Shown: positions 53,001-62,990 of the stretch, piece by piece | Numbering within the stretch: position 1 is the first letter of the stretch | Layout of the letters: the number at the start of each line of letters is the position of its first letter | Assembly: GCA_022829145.1 (NCBI GenBank) | Contig: CM040744.1 | Span: 6,917,001-6,981,000, forward strand | Direction: 5' to 3' | Origin: Albula goreensis | Lineage: Eukaryota > Chordata > Actinopteri > Albuliformes > Albulidae | DNA: 64,000 nucleotides | Translations under genes and position numbers: made by a program | Notes under the pieces: model-generated | Seen by the model: only the letters and a program-made list of their open reading frames with translations | Told to the model about the DNA's origin: nothing | The model's database searches: none

Positions 53001-56000
53001 CCCAAGCTATCTCCTCTTAACCATTTTCTCCTCCTCAGATGTAGAACAGTCAACTTGAGCAATGGCTTCCTTAACCTCAGGGATTCTATATTTGGGTGGT
53101 TGATGTAGTAATAGGAAGGGCTTGTTTGGGTCTCTTCCTCTACACTGTACTCACTCTGCTCCTCTGTGTAGCCCGTCTGTACCTCCAGTAGCTTATGTCC
53201 GTCTGGTACACAGCCGTATATGTTGAAGGTATACCTGAAGCCCACCCTAAAGTCTCCTGGGTAGGCAAGCATGTGTAGGTGCAATGATCAGTTAGTACAA
53301 ACTGCTTGTTTGACATGTGCTGCACCTGGACAGACTCTTAGTATAGGGACGGCTGTGTATGTGTTGTGCTGATTTCATTTGAGCGTTGTGAACCCCTCCA
53401 CACTACACTTTTCAAGAAAAGACACCATGTTTTCTCTGCCTTATTCATACATGCATATTATAGAATCATTATTAAATAATTTCAGATTAAAAACCACTCA
53501 TTTATAATTACGAGTTCATTACAGTTCATTATAAACTCAAGTTCCAGCACAAAGTATCTGGTTTTATTGTGGTGACTAAAAGACTGAAAATGCATATGCA
53601 GCTTATTGAAACATGAGATAGAAGATATGTTGAAATGGCACAGCAACAGTTCCAACAGAATTAAGTAAAACTATCTTCGCTGGGAATTACTCATGTGTGA
53701 CTCATACATTTCACATATTTCTGATAACAGCGATTTTCGTGCATGGTACCTGCAGGGAGGTGGACCAAGGTAAACTCCTTTGGCACTTTTTTCCACTGTA
53801 GATTGCAGGCTGGCACAGTCCCACACCCACACCACTCCACAACATACCCACATGTGATGAAGGGAGACATGGCCCATGACAGCTGGAACCCTTCTCTAAC
53901 ACTTCCTTTCACCCTTCTGATCTTTAGGAGGTGCTCTGTCCAAAAAAATAAAAAATAAAAATATTGGCATTGAAATATACTTACATTTCTTTAGCAAGTT
54001 TTTATACAGGGTCAGTTTAAACTTAGACCGATGCTTTTTGCTAAATATGAACTGTATCTGATGGCTGCTTCAACAAAAACTTGTCTTCAAAAGATTAGTT
54101 TCATAGATATGCTATGTATAACTTTACTCAGTTTGTAAAAGTAAAAACTAAAAGTGAACATTTGTCAAAGTCACCTCTGTTTTCTGCTTGGTGGATGGTG
54201 ATGGATGATGGAACGGAAGGCCCGCATGGACAGATGGCTGTTACGGAGATGTTGGACGCATTGAAACCAATGGAGAGCTCGGCTTCCATCTCACGACTCC
54301 CCCTTACCCACACCACCCCCTGCTGGTCCACCTGCTCCCACTGAATCTTGTATTCCTGGATGCTGACATTTGGACTCCTGCCATTGCAGTGCTGAAGAAA
54401 CATTAGGAAATCTACCATTATGTATCTTCAGATTTTTGACTTTCCAGCAGCCATTTATGCTTAAGTATCACCCTCGCCGTATGTGTTACCTATCACATCT
54501 ATCTCGATCTCAACAGCAGTTAACAAGCACAATCAAAACATAATATCAGTATCAACACATAATCAATAACAATTTGAATGGTCATTTAATTACTGCACTT
54601 ATGCAACCTCTACGCTAATGACTAGCACTGTTTTTGTTCCAACAATATATGACTCTAAGTTACAATCTGATGATTGTAACTCACAAATGGTAAACTATAT
54701 GGCTTGAAGGAGCCAAATGTAAGTGTTTGGAATTCTTTGCTTGTTGGAGATGAGAACTTACCGTCCTCCACATCACAGTAACATTACGACCTTGAATGTG
54801 TTGCTTGACTTGCCCCCAGATGTCTAGTTCAACACAGGAGACTGAGCAAGACATGAAAAAAGTTAAAAAAAGAACCACACACAATAAGACATCTACAGTA
54901 CTGCTATGATTAGGACATAAAGCCTATCATAACCAGTTAACTGTAACATAGCAGTATATTACAACTTGTGACAAAAGTAACATTAATGCAAGTGCAAATG
55001 TTTTAATGCAAGTAAATACTTTTACAAAACAGATAAATAATTATTTCTAAAACATTACCATGTTATACTATTTATTATATTGTATTGTACCTGTAATACT
55101 GGTAATGTATCTATAATGATTACCTTATGCCATATAGCTCAAATAATTAGTCACCAAAAGTTTTTTTTATTTGGCATAAGGAGTAAAACATTCGCATGAC
55201 AAAAAATTATAGAGAACCCTATGCTTAAATCTACAGTTTACTAATCACAGTGAAAAGTTCACTTTAATATACTGTTTATCATATATGATTCATTATTCTT
55301 GGACTGTCTTAACTGTCGTGAGAAAGGAATGAGGATCAAATGACAGTGATGGAAAAAAGGTTTTGTGTACAAATAATGTGTATGTTTTTGGAAACTCATC
55401 ATGTATTTTCTTCTTTGCTCTTCTATTCAACCACCACAAAAAGAAACCAATCCCAGTTTTGGTTAGAGAACCTCTGGGAGGGAGGAAGTCTAAGGCCTTC
55501 ATTTAGCTTCTCTGCAATGCCTCCAAACCTTCTGTGCAGTAAGCAGTATCAATTGCATGCATGTGTAATAAAAAATGTGCCATCAGAATGGTAGAAACTG
55601 TAGAGGTTTATGGGCTAAACAAGTGGTAGTTACATGTACAGCGTAGTGTTGAAAACTCACTGGTGTAGAAGCTGAAGTCTGCCCATGGTCCCCATCTCCA
55701 GCCCTTCCCTGCAAGGGAACAACGCACTGTGGTGGTGTAGTGCTTGCAGGGGTCGAGCCCCTGCACTCTACTCCCATACCGCCCATCCAATTGGCCCTGC
55801 AGCTGTACATCCTGCAACCCAAGAGAGAACATATGTACACTGATTAATTTATGGCAGGTGAACTCCCCACATAAACAAGAAGGAAAAAAGAATGAAAGAA
55901 ACAAGGAAAGGAAAGAACGGAAGAAAGAAAGAACTCACCATTACAGCATCAGATGGGTTGATTCCGATCTGACAAAGAAGTCCTAACCCAGAAAAGTTTC

Positions 56001-59000
56001 CCGCCACAGTCCAAGACAAATCAGCATGTGTCTCCCCAGGTTTCACTTCCAGCTGTGTTGGCACTGGAAACACTGTAAAGAGAACGTCACTTTTTTCACT
56101 AATATGTGGCAATTCTTATGCATAATTAAACTCAACCCCAAGACGAGTGCTGCTTATAAAAAGCAAAATATTAAGTAGGTAGTCTATTAAATTAATTTTC
56201 ATTCAGATGAAAAAAGACAATCAAGTGTACAGAAAATAGTTTTAAAATTCATACCATACCAACTTTTTGCTTCACTTTTGGCTTCAACAAGCCCTCATTA
56301 ATGATGTGACTTATATGGGAATACCTACTGCAGAGTTCCAGATAAATGTAATACGAAATCAGTCTGGTATCCATCAAATAGACATTAAGGTTGACAGTGA
56401 TAAAATTCTGATATCAGTATCTCTTTTTTCACTTTTTCCCTTAATAGCATGATGCACTTTACACGAAAATGCCATTTCTGTGAGTTACGATATGGGTTTT
56501 TACAATGTGTCAACCCTGCTCTGCTTTAATATAGACTTTAATGAAGCCTCAGAAAGGAGACAGTGACTGAAAAAAAATCATCTTAATTCAAACTTGGAAC
56601 AGAATCAATTTTTTTCTTTTTCATCAACTTCATTTGAAGCTCATGCTTTATCATATGGTGTGCACTCAACACATGCTCTGGAGTCATAGTTTCCTGTGCC
56701 TTGTATTGCTGGTGAATATTTGAAATCCCTCCCCAGCTACCAATGTGATGGCCTCTCACCTCTTTCAGTGACGTTGAAACTGATGCTCTCCGTCACAACG
56801 CCCAGGTTGTTTGCCACCTTAACTGTGATTCTGTATACCTGTTGCCCAGGTATGGCATTGAAGCTACATGAGGACAGATGATCTCTACAGCTGACTGGTG
56901 TGTTTGAGTTCCTGTTAAAAAAAAGCAGAGAAACAGGCCTTTTCCTCCGGTGTAAAGCATGTCAGGAAAAATATCCTCCCCTAAAAGAATGTACATTAGA
57001 TTTGCTTGGGAGGCATGATTTCACATACAGTAAGTGTGAAGCAGTGAGGCACTTTCCTGCCTATCATAAATAGACCTTCAATTAAAAGAGACCTTCAATC
57101 AGGTATTGAATCAAAGGATTTCAACCTGAGTTTATACGAAATTGATGAAATCTCCCGAAATAAGCAAAAATGAAAAAGCATGCACTGAAGGGAATTCACC
57201 AGCAAGTACCATAGAATATGGGTTACTGCTACAAGTAAAAAACTGGTTAATTAGCTGGCTAACACCTTAATCCTACCTAAATATCCTCAAGTTTGTCAAT
57301 TTTCCTCAATAGTACTCTTTAGCAATACTCCTAAAATGTCTCAATTGACTGTTTTCAGATAACAGCCCCAGATACCCATTTAATTACTGCTTTAAATTCC
57401 TTATCACAACTTACTGTATGAACATGGTGTAGTTGCGCTTATATGACTTCCGCAGGTTGGACGGCCTGCCAGGATTCCAAGAGCAGTTCACAGTCCTAAG
57501 GTCGTGTGTCTGACAGCTGAGGTTTTGGGGCCTCTGTGGGGGAACTGTATTCCGAGAGACTTAATTACATCTACTCATCTGTTCTACTAGATACCAGGTC
57601 AGCATGCTGCTGGAACACAATGCTGGATCTTTGACAAAAATCTGGCATTTCAAATACAAATGGTCTTTATTCAACAAACAGTCAGCGTTTGTCCAAACGT
57701 TATGTTTTTTTCTTCATAAATGTTGCTTGGCAATCTCATTTTGATGATCACTGATCATGTCAAACTCTGAAAATATGTCTGAATTATATTAACGATATTT
57801 ATTTTCACCAAACTAACACTCAGTTAAACAAGAAGGTTTGAATCCAGGCCTTTGAATGAGTGATTCATTTCCAGTTCTAGAATGTGAAACAGCAGAAAAA
57901 AACAGATATAGTATAGTTGTACCATGGATTTGCAAAACCAAGAAGAAGTACTCACAGGTTACATAATTTAAACAAAGGTGGTCATCGCCTTTAGAGTCCC
58001 GACAGCCAAACCTAACGCCAAACCGAGGGGTGGCATTGAGATTCTCCACTACAAAGGCTTTGACTCTGTCACCGATGTCAATCATGGATGGAGACGTTGA
58101 GCTGAAAATCATACTTGTGATGTTTGCCCCTTTTCGTGGTATGCAGCAGAAATAGGCAGGTGATCCTTCTTTTAAAACTTGTTGGTATGGAAACATCTTG
58201 GTTTGGTCATCAGCTTCCTGTTCACCTACAGGAGGGAGGTACGACACATTGAGACTGGATTCCCCTAAACCCAGCTCTAATGGTCTGATTTGACTCACAA
58301 TCACATTACGAACCTTCATGATAATGGATGTTTGTGGAGCCACTGCTAAAGACAATGTAACAGAATGTAATACTAAAAAAAACATCCAGAGTTAAATGAC
58401 CTCATTTGAATTACAAAGTGTTATTAACATATGTAGATAATGCTTCACTAAACGGGAGCATAATCTCTCCATTACATTCATAAATCAAAGAAAAATATAT
58501 TACAAAGACTCTTGAGTGGCTCAATAGGTAACGCCACTCACCATGGTTGTTCACGAGGCCCTGTAGTCATTATTCATTTCAGGTTCAAGCCTTGGCTATT
58601 CCATTTACTTAGTAATGCTGGGTATCCATAGTGACAGGACATAATTGACCATGTCCAATGAGATATAAGGGTCACTCAGATTATTACTATGTTAACTCTT
58701 CATAACACCAAGCTGGGTGTCCATAGGCTACCAGTTGTCATACACCTCTCCTTGGACTTGTGCTTGCTCTACTATAGTACTGTGTGACCCACATTACAAA
58801 TATTTATCTTGTGAGGATGATAAAAAAGTAGCATTGGATGAGCATATATGCTTCTCGAGTGGGAGTACAGCAGCACACTGGTAACTTGAGAAGCAAAATA
58901 ACAATCAATTACACACAAATCGATTAATTACATGAAGAAAAAACTGTGAAAAAGTTGAAATCACAATTTAACAATGGTTAAATTACAAGTATAAATGCTA

Positions 59001-60838
59001 TTGAATATGTTATTACCTATGAAACTATTGTGGCCAGGTTGAGAAATATCTGAGGAAAAATTACCATATGTGCAGAAAAAGTGGATATTATGCGTCATCC
59101 TGTAATTACTCGATTTGACAACCTTGTCTTCCTCCTCAATGTCATATTCACTAAAAGGTATTAAAGCTCAATCAAAAATGCATGCATGTTGAAGGATTCG
59201 TTGGTCTGTTATAAATGTCATATTAATGTTTCCAATATATTAATGTCATATGATGTATTTCTCTGGGCCCTTAGTGATTGAGACCGCAGCTCACAAAGTG
59301 AAAAGAGCCTGGTTCCCATCAGCTCCCATCACATACCATAATCTTCACTTTCAAACGGTTTCCATAAATTCAGTTTCAATGGAAAAGTTGGTCCTTAACT
59401 GGAAAAGCTGTAGTTTTCTTTACACGTGATAGTCTTTACTATGTATTTTTGAATGTAACAAAACCTGCAACATTATTGCAGGTTTGCCCATAATGTAACT
59501 ACTTTGCCTGCCAAGAGTTGCCCACAGTTTCCATAAGTGAGAGCAAAACCAGGGAATGTTTCAATGCAACAAGAAAGCCCGCCATGCCAGATAGATAAAT
59601 GAAACCACCAATGCTTAAAAGCAGAAGTGCCACGAGAAACTGTGCAACTCCAGTGTTGCATAAATGTATGTGAGAAAGTATGGTTTGATCGCCTCTTAGA
59701 TAAGGATGTGGAAGGAAAAGACATGCTTAACAATCTTTTGAAAAAAAAAAAAAAATCTTTAAACCATCAAAAGTTTGTCGAGTGTCTACTGTTCAGATAT
59801 GAAAGCATAAGACAGTGAAAATTTTAAAAATTCAAGGGGTGGTAAAAAATGTTGTGCAATCACAACGGAAAAAATCTATTTGTGTCAATAATAAATGAAT
59901 AATCTTGGACAAATCTTAGCAAGGATGTCAGTGTTAAAATTCTGTTTTATATTGACTAAACAAGTATACTTTTGACTGTGGCCTTCACTATATATTTTAT
60001 TAAAACAATTATACATAGTTTCACATTTAATTCATCAGTTTTAAGAGAAACAGTGTGAAATTGCACTTTCAAATTCAGTTAAAATTGTTTTTAAGTTTGG
60101 ATAATATTTTTAATACTTGTTATAATACTTAAAAAATATTGGCAATCGGATTTAGAAGAATTTTAATGGGATCTGATTTAACTGTAGTTAATTTTTGTGA
60201 TATGTCAAACACATAACATAGTAAAATACATACCGAAATTAGTTTTCCATGGACTCCAGCCACTTGCGAATGAATCGTTGAAAACGCGTCTTATTCTTAT
60301 TGAGTGATCGGTGCATTGCAAGGGTAATTCCGAGACCCATTTCCAAGACAACAGTGTGTCGTCAGGTGGAGGTATCCCTGTTACATTAGTCTGTAACAAA
60401 GGCACACGTTACAGATCTCAGAAGTATCATTATGATGGACACTTGCCAAGGCAATTGTAATAATTACTTACTTTTTGGACAATATGGAAATGTTCTGTGC
60501 GCCCAACATGAATCTCAAAAGTCAAATTGCTTTCCTCATAGCCGTTGCTTCCTCTCCACTTAACTACTAAACTCTGCTCGCGGGTATTAGGATTCAGTTC
60601 GGTTATATTTGGTGGTTTGCCTGTAATGAGACCAAGAACGGGACAATTCGAAAGTTGGTAGTCACATGTAAAAACTTGTAGACCACCCTAAAGTGGTAAT
60701 TCTGTTGACTGTACAATGAATTTTAAAAGGAGTAAAGAGTTTGTTGGTTTTACCTTGTTCAAAGCATCCTCCGTTTTCATATCCCAAACATACAACAAGA
60801 AGCAACACATGTACAATCCAGGACATTCTGATTAACAT
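49359..60838 (-). CDS. lifr: Leukemia inhibitory factor receptor (LIFR), 17 coding exons
   Basis: Single-pass class I cytokine receptor of the gp130 family. Coding exons, minus strand: 60838-60754, 60620-60472, 60390-60234, 58345-57956, 57544-57415, 56911-56760, 56072-55939, 55811-55661, 54823-54762, 54391-54175, 53935-53750, 53256-53155, 52636-52466, 52155-52005, 51759-51678, 50550-50466, 50030-49359. All have AG/GT borders. Total is 3,076 bases, one more than a whole frame (about 1,024 residues; human LIFR has 1,097). Order: signal peptide, half cytokine module, Ig domain, second cytokine module, three FN3, membrane helix, tail. LIFR rather than OSMR is supported by QTK.FP and FCC in the Ig domain, QTHDLRTVNCSWNPGR, and tail similarity to human KALQF...EVLETR (here KALEL...EVLEVR). 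Odd: the N-terminal FN3 domain is missing, box 1 is eroded, no YxxQ is present, and the junction of exons 13 and 14 is out of phase. The a/b paralogue is not resolved. Confidence 0.88.
49370..49722 (-). repeat. 30-bp coding minisatellite in the lifr tail
   Basis: Eleven tandem 30-bp units and a partial one, in frame, encoding 10 residues each. On the plus strand units read like GTCAGGTGCCGTGGCGATGT plus ten bases. The distal units alternate two forms (TAPDTKEY and TAPEATGY), giving a 60-bp sub-period, while the proximal four are more diverged and mostly end in N instead of Y. This suggests expansion from the 3' end. Confidence 0.9.
50466..50550 (-). CDS. lifr: lifr exon 16: juxtamembrane region (box 1 position)
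   Basis: Encodes VIGDVLEAVKDPVAKKIKAL then ELDSSLYE. It occupies the place of human EWIKETFYPDIPNPENCKAL, the JAK-binding box 1. The KAL end aligns, but the tryptophan and all but one proline are missing. Flanking splice sites and phases (2 in, 0 out) are good. Confidence 0.82.
51678..51759 (-). CDS. lifr: lifr exon 15: transmembrane helix
   Basis: Encodes SHVMVKVLIPILLVLGLGFL and LWPHRR: a helix of about 18 hydrophobic residues followed by a basic stop-transfer cluster. Human LIFR has the similar LIIAILIPVAVAVIVG. Phase 2 out. Confidence 0.9.
52005..52155 (-). CDS. lifr: lifr exon 14: membrane-proximal FN3, second half
   Basis: MDDPCKKTLTVSDLHEDREY and VGARTVAGVGPLS align with human KTLRIADLQGKTSY and RAYTDGGVGP. 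The frame is fixed by this match. The phase-1 continuation expected from exon 13 would hit a stop within eight codons. Confidence 0.88.
52246..52296. repeat. Intronic TGAY tetranucleotide repeat
   Basis: Imperfect (TGAC/TGAT)n run of about 12 units between lifr exons 13 and 14. A separate A18-20 homopolymer lies near 52,350. Confidence 0.8.
52466..52636 (-). CDS. lifr: lifr exon 13: membrane-proximal FN3, first half
   Basis: KPTTSPRLLDTLRTTPSSVI and GFITGYLVTVQEKAQ align with human VAPNFTVEDTSADSILVKW and GFLRGYLFYF. Read as written it ends in phase 1 (ACAA/GTGAGT), but exon 14 is open only in phase 0. One base in excess is implied. A C5 run at 52,479-52,483 is a likely place for a consensus error. 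Confidence 0.8.
53155..53256 (-). CDS. lifr: lifr exon 12: middle FN3, last strands
   Basis: GDFRVGFRYTFNIYGCVPDG and LLEVQTGYTEEQ align with human FRPGIRYNFFLYGCRNQG and LLRSMIGYIEEL. Phase 1 in and out. Confidence 0.93.
53750..53935 (-). CDS. lifr: lifr exon 11: middle FN3, first part
   Basis: EHLLKIRRVKGSVREGFQLS, then TCGYVVEWC and NLQWKKVP. Human LIFR reads LLTWHYDPNMTCDYVIKWC and LMDWRKVP, including the extra cysteine before the core WC that OSMR lacks. Phase 1 on both sides. Confidence 0.9.
54175..54391 (-). CDS. lifr: lifr exon 10: membrane-distal FN3, remainder
   Basis: About 72 residues from HCNGRSPNVSIQEYKIQW to IHQAENRG, with N-glycosylation sites NVS and NIS. Less conserved than its neighbours but in phase with both. 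Confidence 0.82.
54762..54823 (-). CDS. lifr: lifr exon 9: short FN3 exon
   Basis: 62 bp encoding DIWGQVKQHIQGRNVTVMWR and one more residue, matching human DTWREWSSDGKNLIIYWKP. Phase 1 in, phase 0 out, GTAAGT donor. Confidence 0.85.
55661..55811 (-). CDS. lifr: lifr exon 8: WS-box exon of the second cytokine module
   Basis: LDPCKHYTTTVRCSLAGKGW is followed by RWGPWADFSFYT. The human counterpart reads FWKWSKWS. Both serines of WSxWS are replaced here (WGPWA), leaving the tryptophans. Ends in phase 1. Confidence 0.88.
55879..55933. repeat. Purine-rich GAAA-type repeat beside a splice donor
   Basis: Imperfect GAAA/GGAA run on the plus strand, ending 5 bp from exon 7, so the intron 7 transcript starts with a long pyrimidine tract right after its GTGAGT. 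Confidence 0.7.
55939..56072 (-). CDS. lifr: lifr exon 7: second FN3 of the cytokine module, first half
   Basis: VFPVPTQLEVK, LSWTVAGNFSGLGLLCQI and NPSDAVM align with human VYPHTPTSFKVK and LSWHLPGNFAKINFLCEI. Ends in phase 0. A purine-rich (GAAA) stretch abuts the donor on the intron side. Confidence 0.9.
56760..56911 (-). CDS. lifr: lifr exon 6: second cytokine module, continuation
   Basis: Carries CRDHLSSC, giving a second cysteine pair, and ends SISFNVTER at an FN3 border (human ILVNITEK). Phase 1 donor. Confidence 0.85.
57415..57544 (-). CDS. lifr: lifr exon 5: second cytokine module, N-terminal strands
   Basis: RPQNLSCQTHDLRTVNCSWN aligns closely with human PQQLNCETHDLKEIICSWN. The two cysteines before SW are the class I cytokine-receptor signature. 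Ends in phase 2. Confidence 0.92.
57956..58345 (-). CDS. lifr: lifr exon 4: Ig-like domain
   Basis: The longest ectodomain exon, about 130 residues, from APQTSIIMKV to LCLNYVT. DDQTKMFP and GSPAYFCC match the human LIFR Ig domain (DSQTKVFP, GSDITFCC). The acceptor is the tandem TAGCAG, which allows exon starts at 58,345 or 58,342. Donor is ACCT/GTGAGT, phase 1. Confidence 0.85.
58346..60233 (-). other. Longest lifr intron (1.9 kb)
   Basis: Between the half cytokine module and the Ig domain. AT-rich, containing a SINE at its 3' end. No further exon with FN3 or Ig features was seen in it. Confidence 0.7.
58511..58800 (+). mobile_element. tRNA-derived SINE in lifr intron 3
   Basis: Box A-like TGGCTCAATAGG (58,517-58,528) and box B-like GGTTCAAGCCT (58,582-58,592) sit at tRNA-like spacing, followed by a diverged body to about 58,800. 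It is antisense to lifr. The anticodon arm does not fold as a functional tRNA. 3' limit uncertain. Confidence 0.6.
60234..60390 (-). CDS. lifr: lifr exon 3: second FN3 half with WS motif
   Basis: Contains DDTLLSWKWVSELPLQCTDH, which aligns with human LIFR DTLHHWSWASDMPLECAIH, then SGWSPWKTN, a degenerate WSxWS box. Ends in phase 1. It completes a half cytokine-receptor module. Confidence 0.88.
60472..60620 (-). CDS. lifr: lifr exon 2: first FN3 half
   Basis: Begins KPPNITELNPNTREQSLVVK and ends HIVQK in phase 0 at a GTAAGT donor. It corresponds to the start of human LIFR domain 2 (IPDTPEILNLSADFSTSTLY). The preceding intron is only 133 bp, so no domain 1 exon can lie between. Confidence 0.85.
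60754..60838 (-). CDS. lifr: lifr exon 1: signal peptide
   Basis: Encodes MLIRMSWIVHVLLLVVCLGY and a few more residues, a clear signal peptide with a hydrophobic core of about 12 residues. Ends in phase 1 at CAAG/GTAAAA. A second ATG four codons in has A at -3 and would also leave an intact signal peptide, so the exact start is uncertain. Confidence 0.8.
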
Positions 60839-62990
60839 CCCTGTGTTCCTTTTCGTTCATCAAAACTGGACAACTGTATGCTTGAAAGAAATATTTACCT
60901 ATATTCTGCTTCCCACTTTACCTCTAGCTTGAAGACCAGCACCCCAAACGTACTGGCATCGTCATCTTACTAAGTGTCAAACCTTCAAGACCACACGTTT
61001 TATCTTAAACCATCAAGAAACATGGCAACCACTAGGGGGCGAGGTTCCCTAACAATTTAAAAATAAGAACGACATGCCTGGCAGCGTGGTATTACTGTCT
61101 CATGATAACAGCTAAACAGGCTAACTACTATTCTTCCATAGCTCAGTGTAATTTTCTTCTTTTTCAATGTATATATGTAATACCTTCATTTCCGCCTCAC
61201 TCAAATGGAAGAAAACCTACACTATAGGCTATTGTGCATCAGGACAAAGGCAAGATACATTTCCAGCAGTAATCCCTCTCTTCTATGTGATGTTAGGGTA
61301 TGTTAATGCCAAATTCAATTAAGTGGGTTGCCCTTGTGGAAGTAAATAACTAGAAAATATAATCATAATAGCCTAGTACCGCACTTAAGAACTGAGTCAT
61401 AAACAATATGCATTTGCGTTTGCTTTCAGTAGATTCGCAGGATCATTGTAATAGCCTATTTATTCCGCGAATGCGGAAATGCCATAATTTCAACACCCAT
61501 AAGCTATAATACAATTTGTTATTGTACTGAGCCGTTCCTATATGTATATTTTAATGTAGTGAAAAATAAAAGTGAACAATATTATTATCTGTTATTTACA
61601 CTTCATAAGCAATGTGTCAGTTATTATTAACAGACAAAATGTCAGCAAAAGGTCTACTTTTTTCAATTGATCTCAAAGATAACTTGTTGAATGTCAGCGG
61701 TAATAAAAATGTATGAACATGGACATTTTTTTTTCTCAAAGTAAACTGTTTAGAGTTAAAATCCAAATGTGGGATCACAGTGTATATATACTGTTACTTT
61801 GTGTAATGCCATGACAGTCCTTAATTATGTTAGCACAATTGTTGAATTCAGTTTATTGCTTCTGTTTAGTGTACTTTAAGGGAGCACTTAGCTTTGTACT
61901 CCAATTAAATTTCCCATTAAAAAAAAAAAAAACATTGGTTTTCTGTTTCAGCTTTAGGGATGTGTGATACTAATGTATGTAGCAAAATTATCTTTTCTCT
62001 ACTGTTTTATTCCCACCATGTCTGATTCCACCATAAAGCAGAATTAGGCAGTCCCTTACATTGTCAGATTATGCCCCAAATCTCCCACTGCCAAGCCTGC
62101 CCCTACTATTATCATCACAGTACTGATGCCAAGATTTCTTTCCAAGCCGACTTAATAATTTTCTTGCAGCTGCCAATTTCCTCTTGTAATCAAACTAGTC
62201 TTCATAGACACTGTCCCATTATTGACAAAGCCCAATTCTTCTTAGTCGCTTCTGCTGCACTGATTAACATCCTGCAAGATCCTCCTCCATGCTGCTCCCA
62301 CATTGTCTTCAACAGTAGCCTGAATTTAATATAATTCTAGGATTAATTCGTACGCTCATCAAGGGTATATTTAATACGCCTCATAAACTGTTCAGGGAAT
62401 TATTCCAGTCTGCCGAATGGAAAAAAAAGTATTTTTGGTTGGGGTGTGGGGTCCATCATAAGGATCCACTGCGTTATCGCAGAGATTCCTAACCATTGCC
62501 AGACACCCTGGTCAATATTATATCACAATATCGGGTTTTCCAAGTACTTTACGTATTCAATTAATTAATGGCTACAGTGTACCATCTGGTTTCTTGTTAA
62601 AACTTGTTTTTTTAGCTTTCAGTTTATTTTTTAATTATCTGCTTTGCCATTTTATTGTCCCTCACAACTAGTATTTTATTCATTTTAAACTAATTTTGGA
62701 CAAATAAAAGGCAATTTAATATTATTGTTCCATGTTAATAAACTTTAAAACTTTGATTTGGACATTCGTCATCGCAAACCAGACAGAATTCAACGAATAG
62801 CCTACGCCCCCGCGGGTTACTGTCTGAAGCAAAATATGGTGGATTAATCAGGCCATGTAATTCTTCTCTCCAAGGGGAAGCATTTGGAGGCCAGAATGAC
62901 TGATCCAATTTGGTAACAATGAACATCATTTTAATGTAGCCTGCCTGTTATACAGATTTTTCTGGTATATGGGTGATTCCCATTCTTGTA
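60839..62990. other. Upstream region of lifr, no recognised gene
   Basis: AT-rich sequence with A-runs near 61,920. The lifr 5' untranslated exon or exons should lie here or further up. A possible untranslated exon donor is CTAGAG/GTAAAG or ATATAG/GTAAAT around 60,895-60,930. No second signal peptide or missing FN3 domain was found. Confidence 0.5.
61029..61042 (+). promoter_or_regulatory. CTCF-like core motif upstream of lifr
   Basis: CCACTAGGGGGCGA matches the CTCF core CCASYAGRKGGCRS at 13 of 14 positions. It is about 190 bp upstream of the coding start, in the same orientation as the downstream site at 48,192. Confidence 0.5.

Noticed and set aside
49359-60838. Assignment to OSMR because of the half cytokine module
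   Set aside because: Ig-domain residues, the second cytokine module, the extra cysteine in exon 11 and the juxtamembrane KAL...EVLE.R pattern all fit LIFR better.
49359-60838. lifr as a pseudogene
   Set aside because: All 17 exons have good splice sites and open frames. The single phase conflict is more easily a consensus error than decay.
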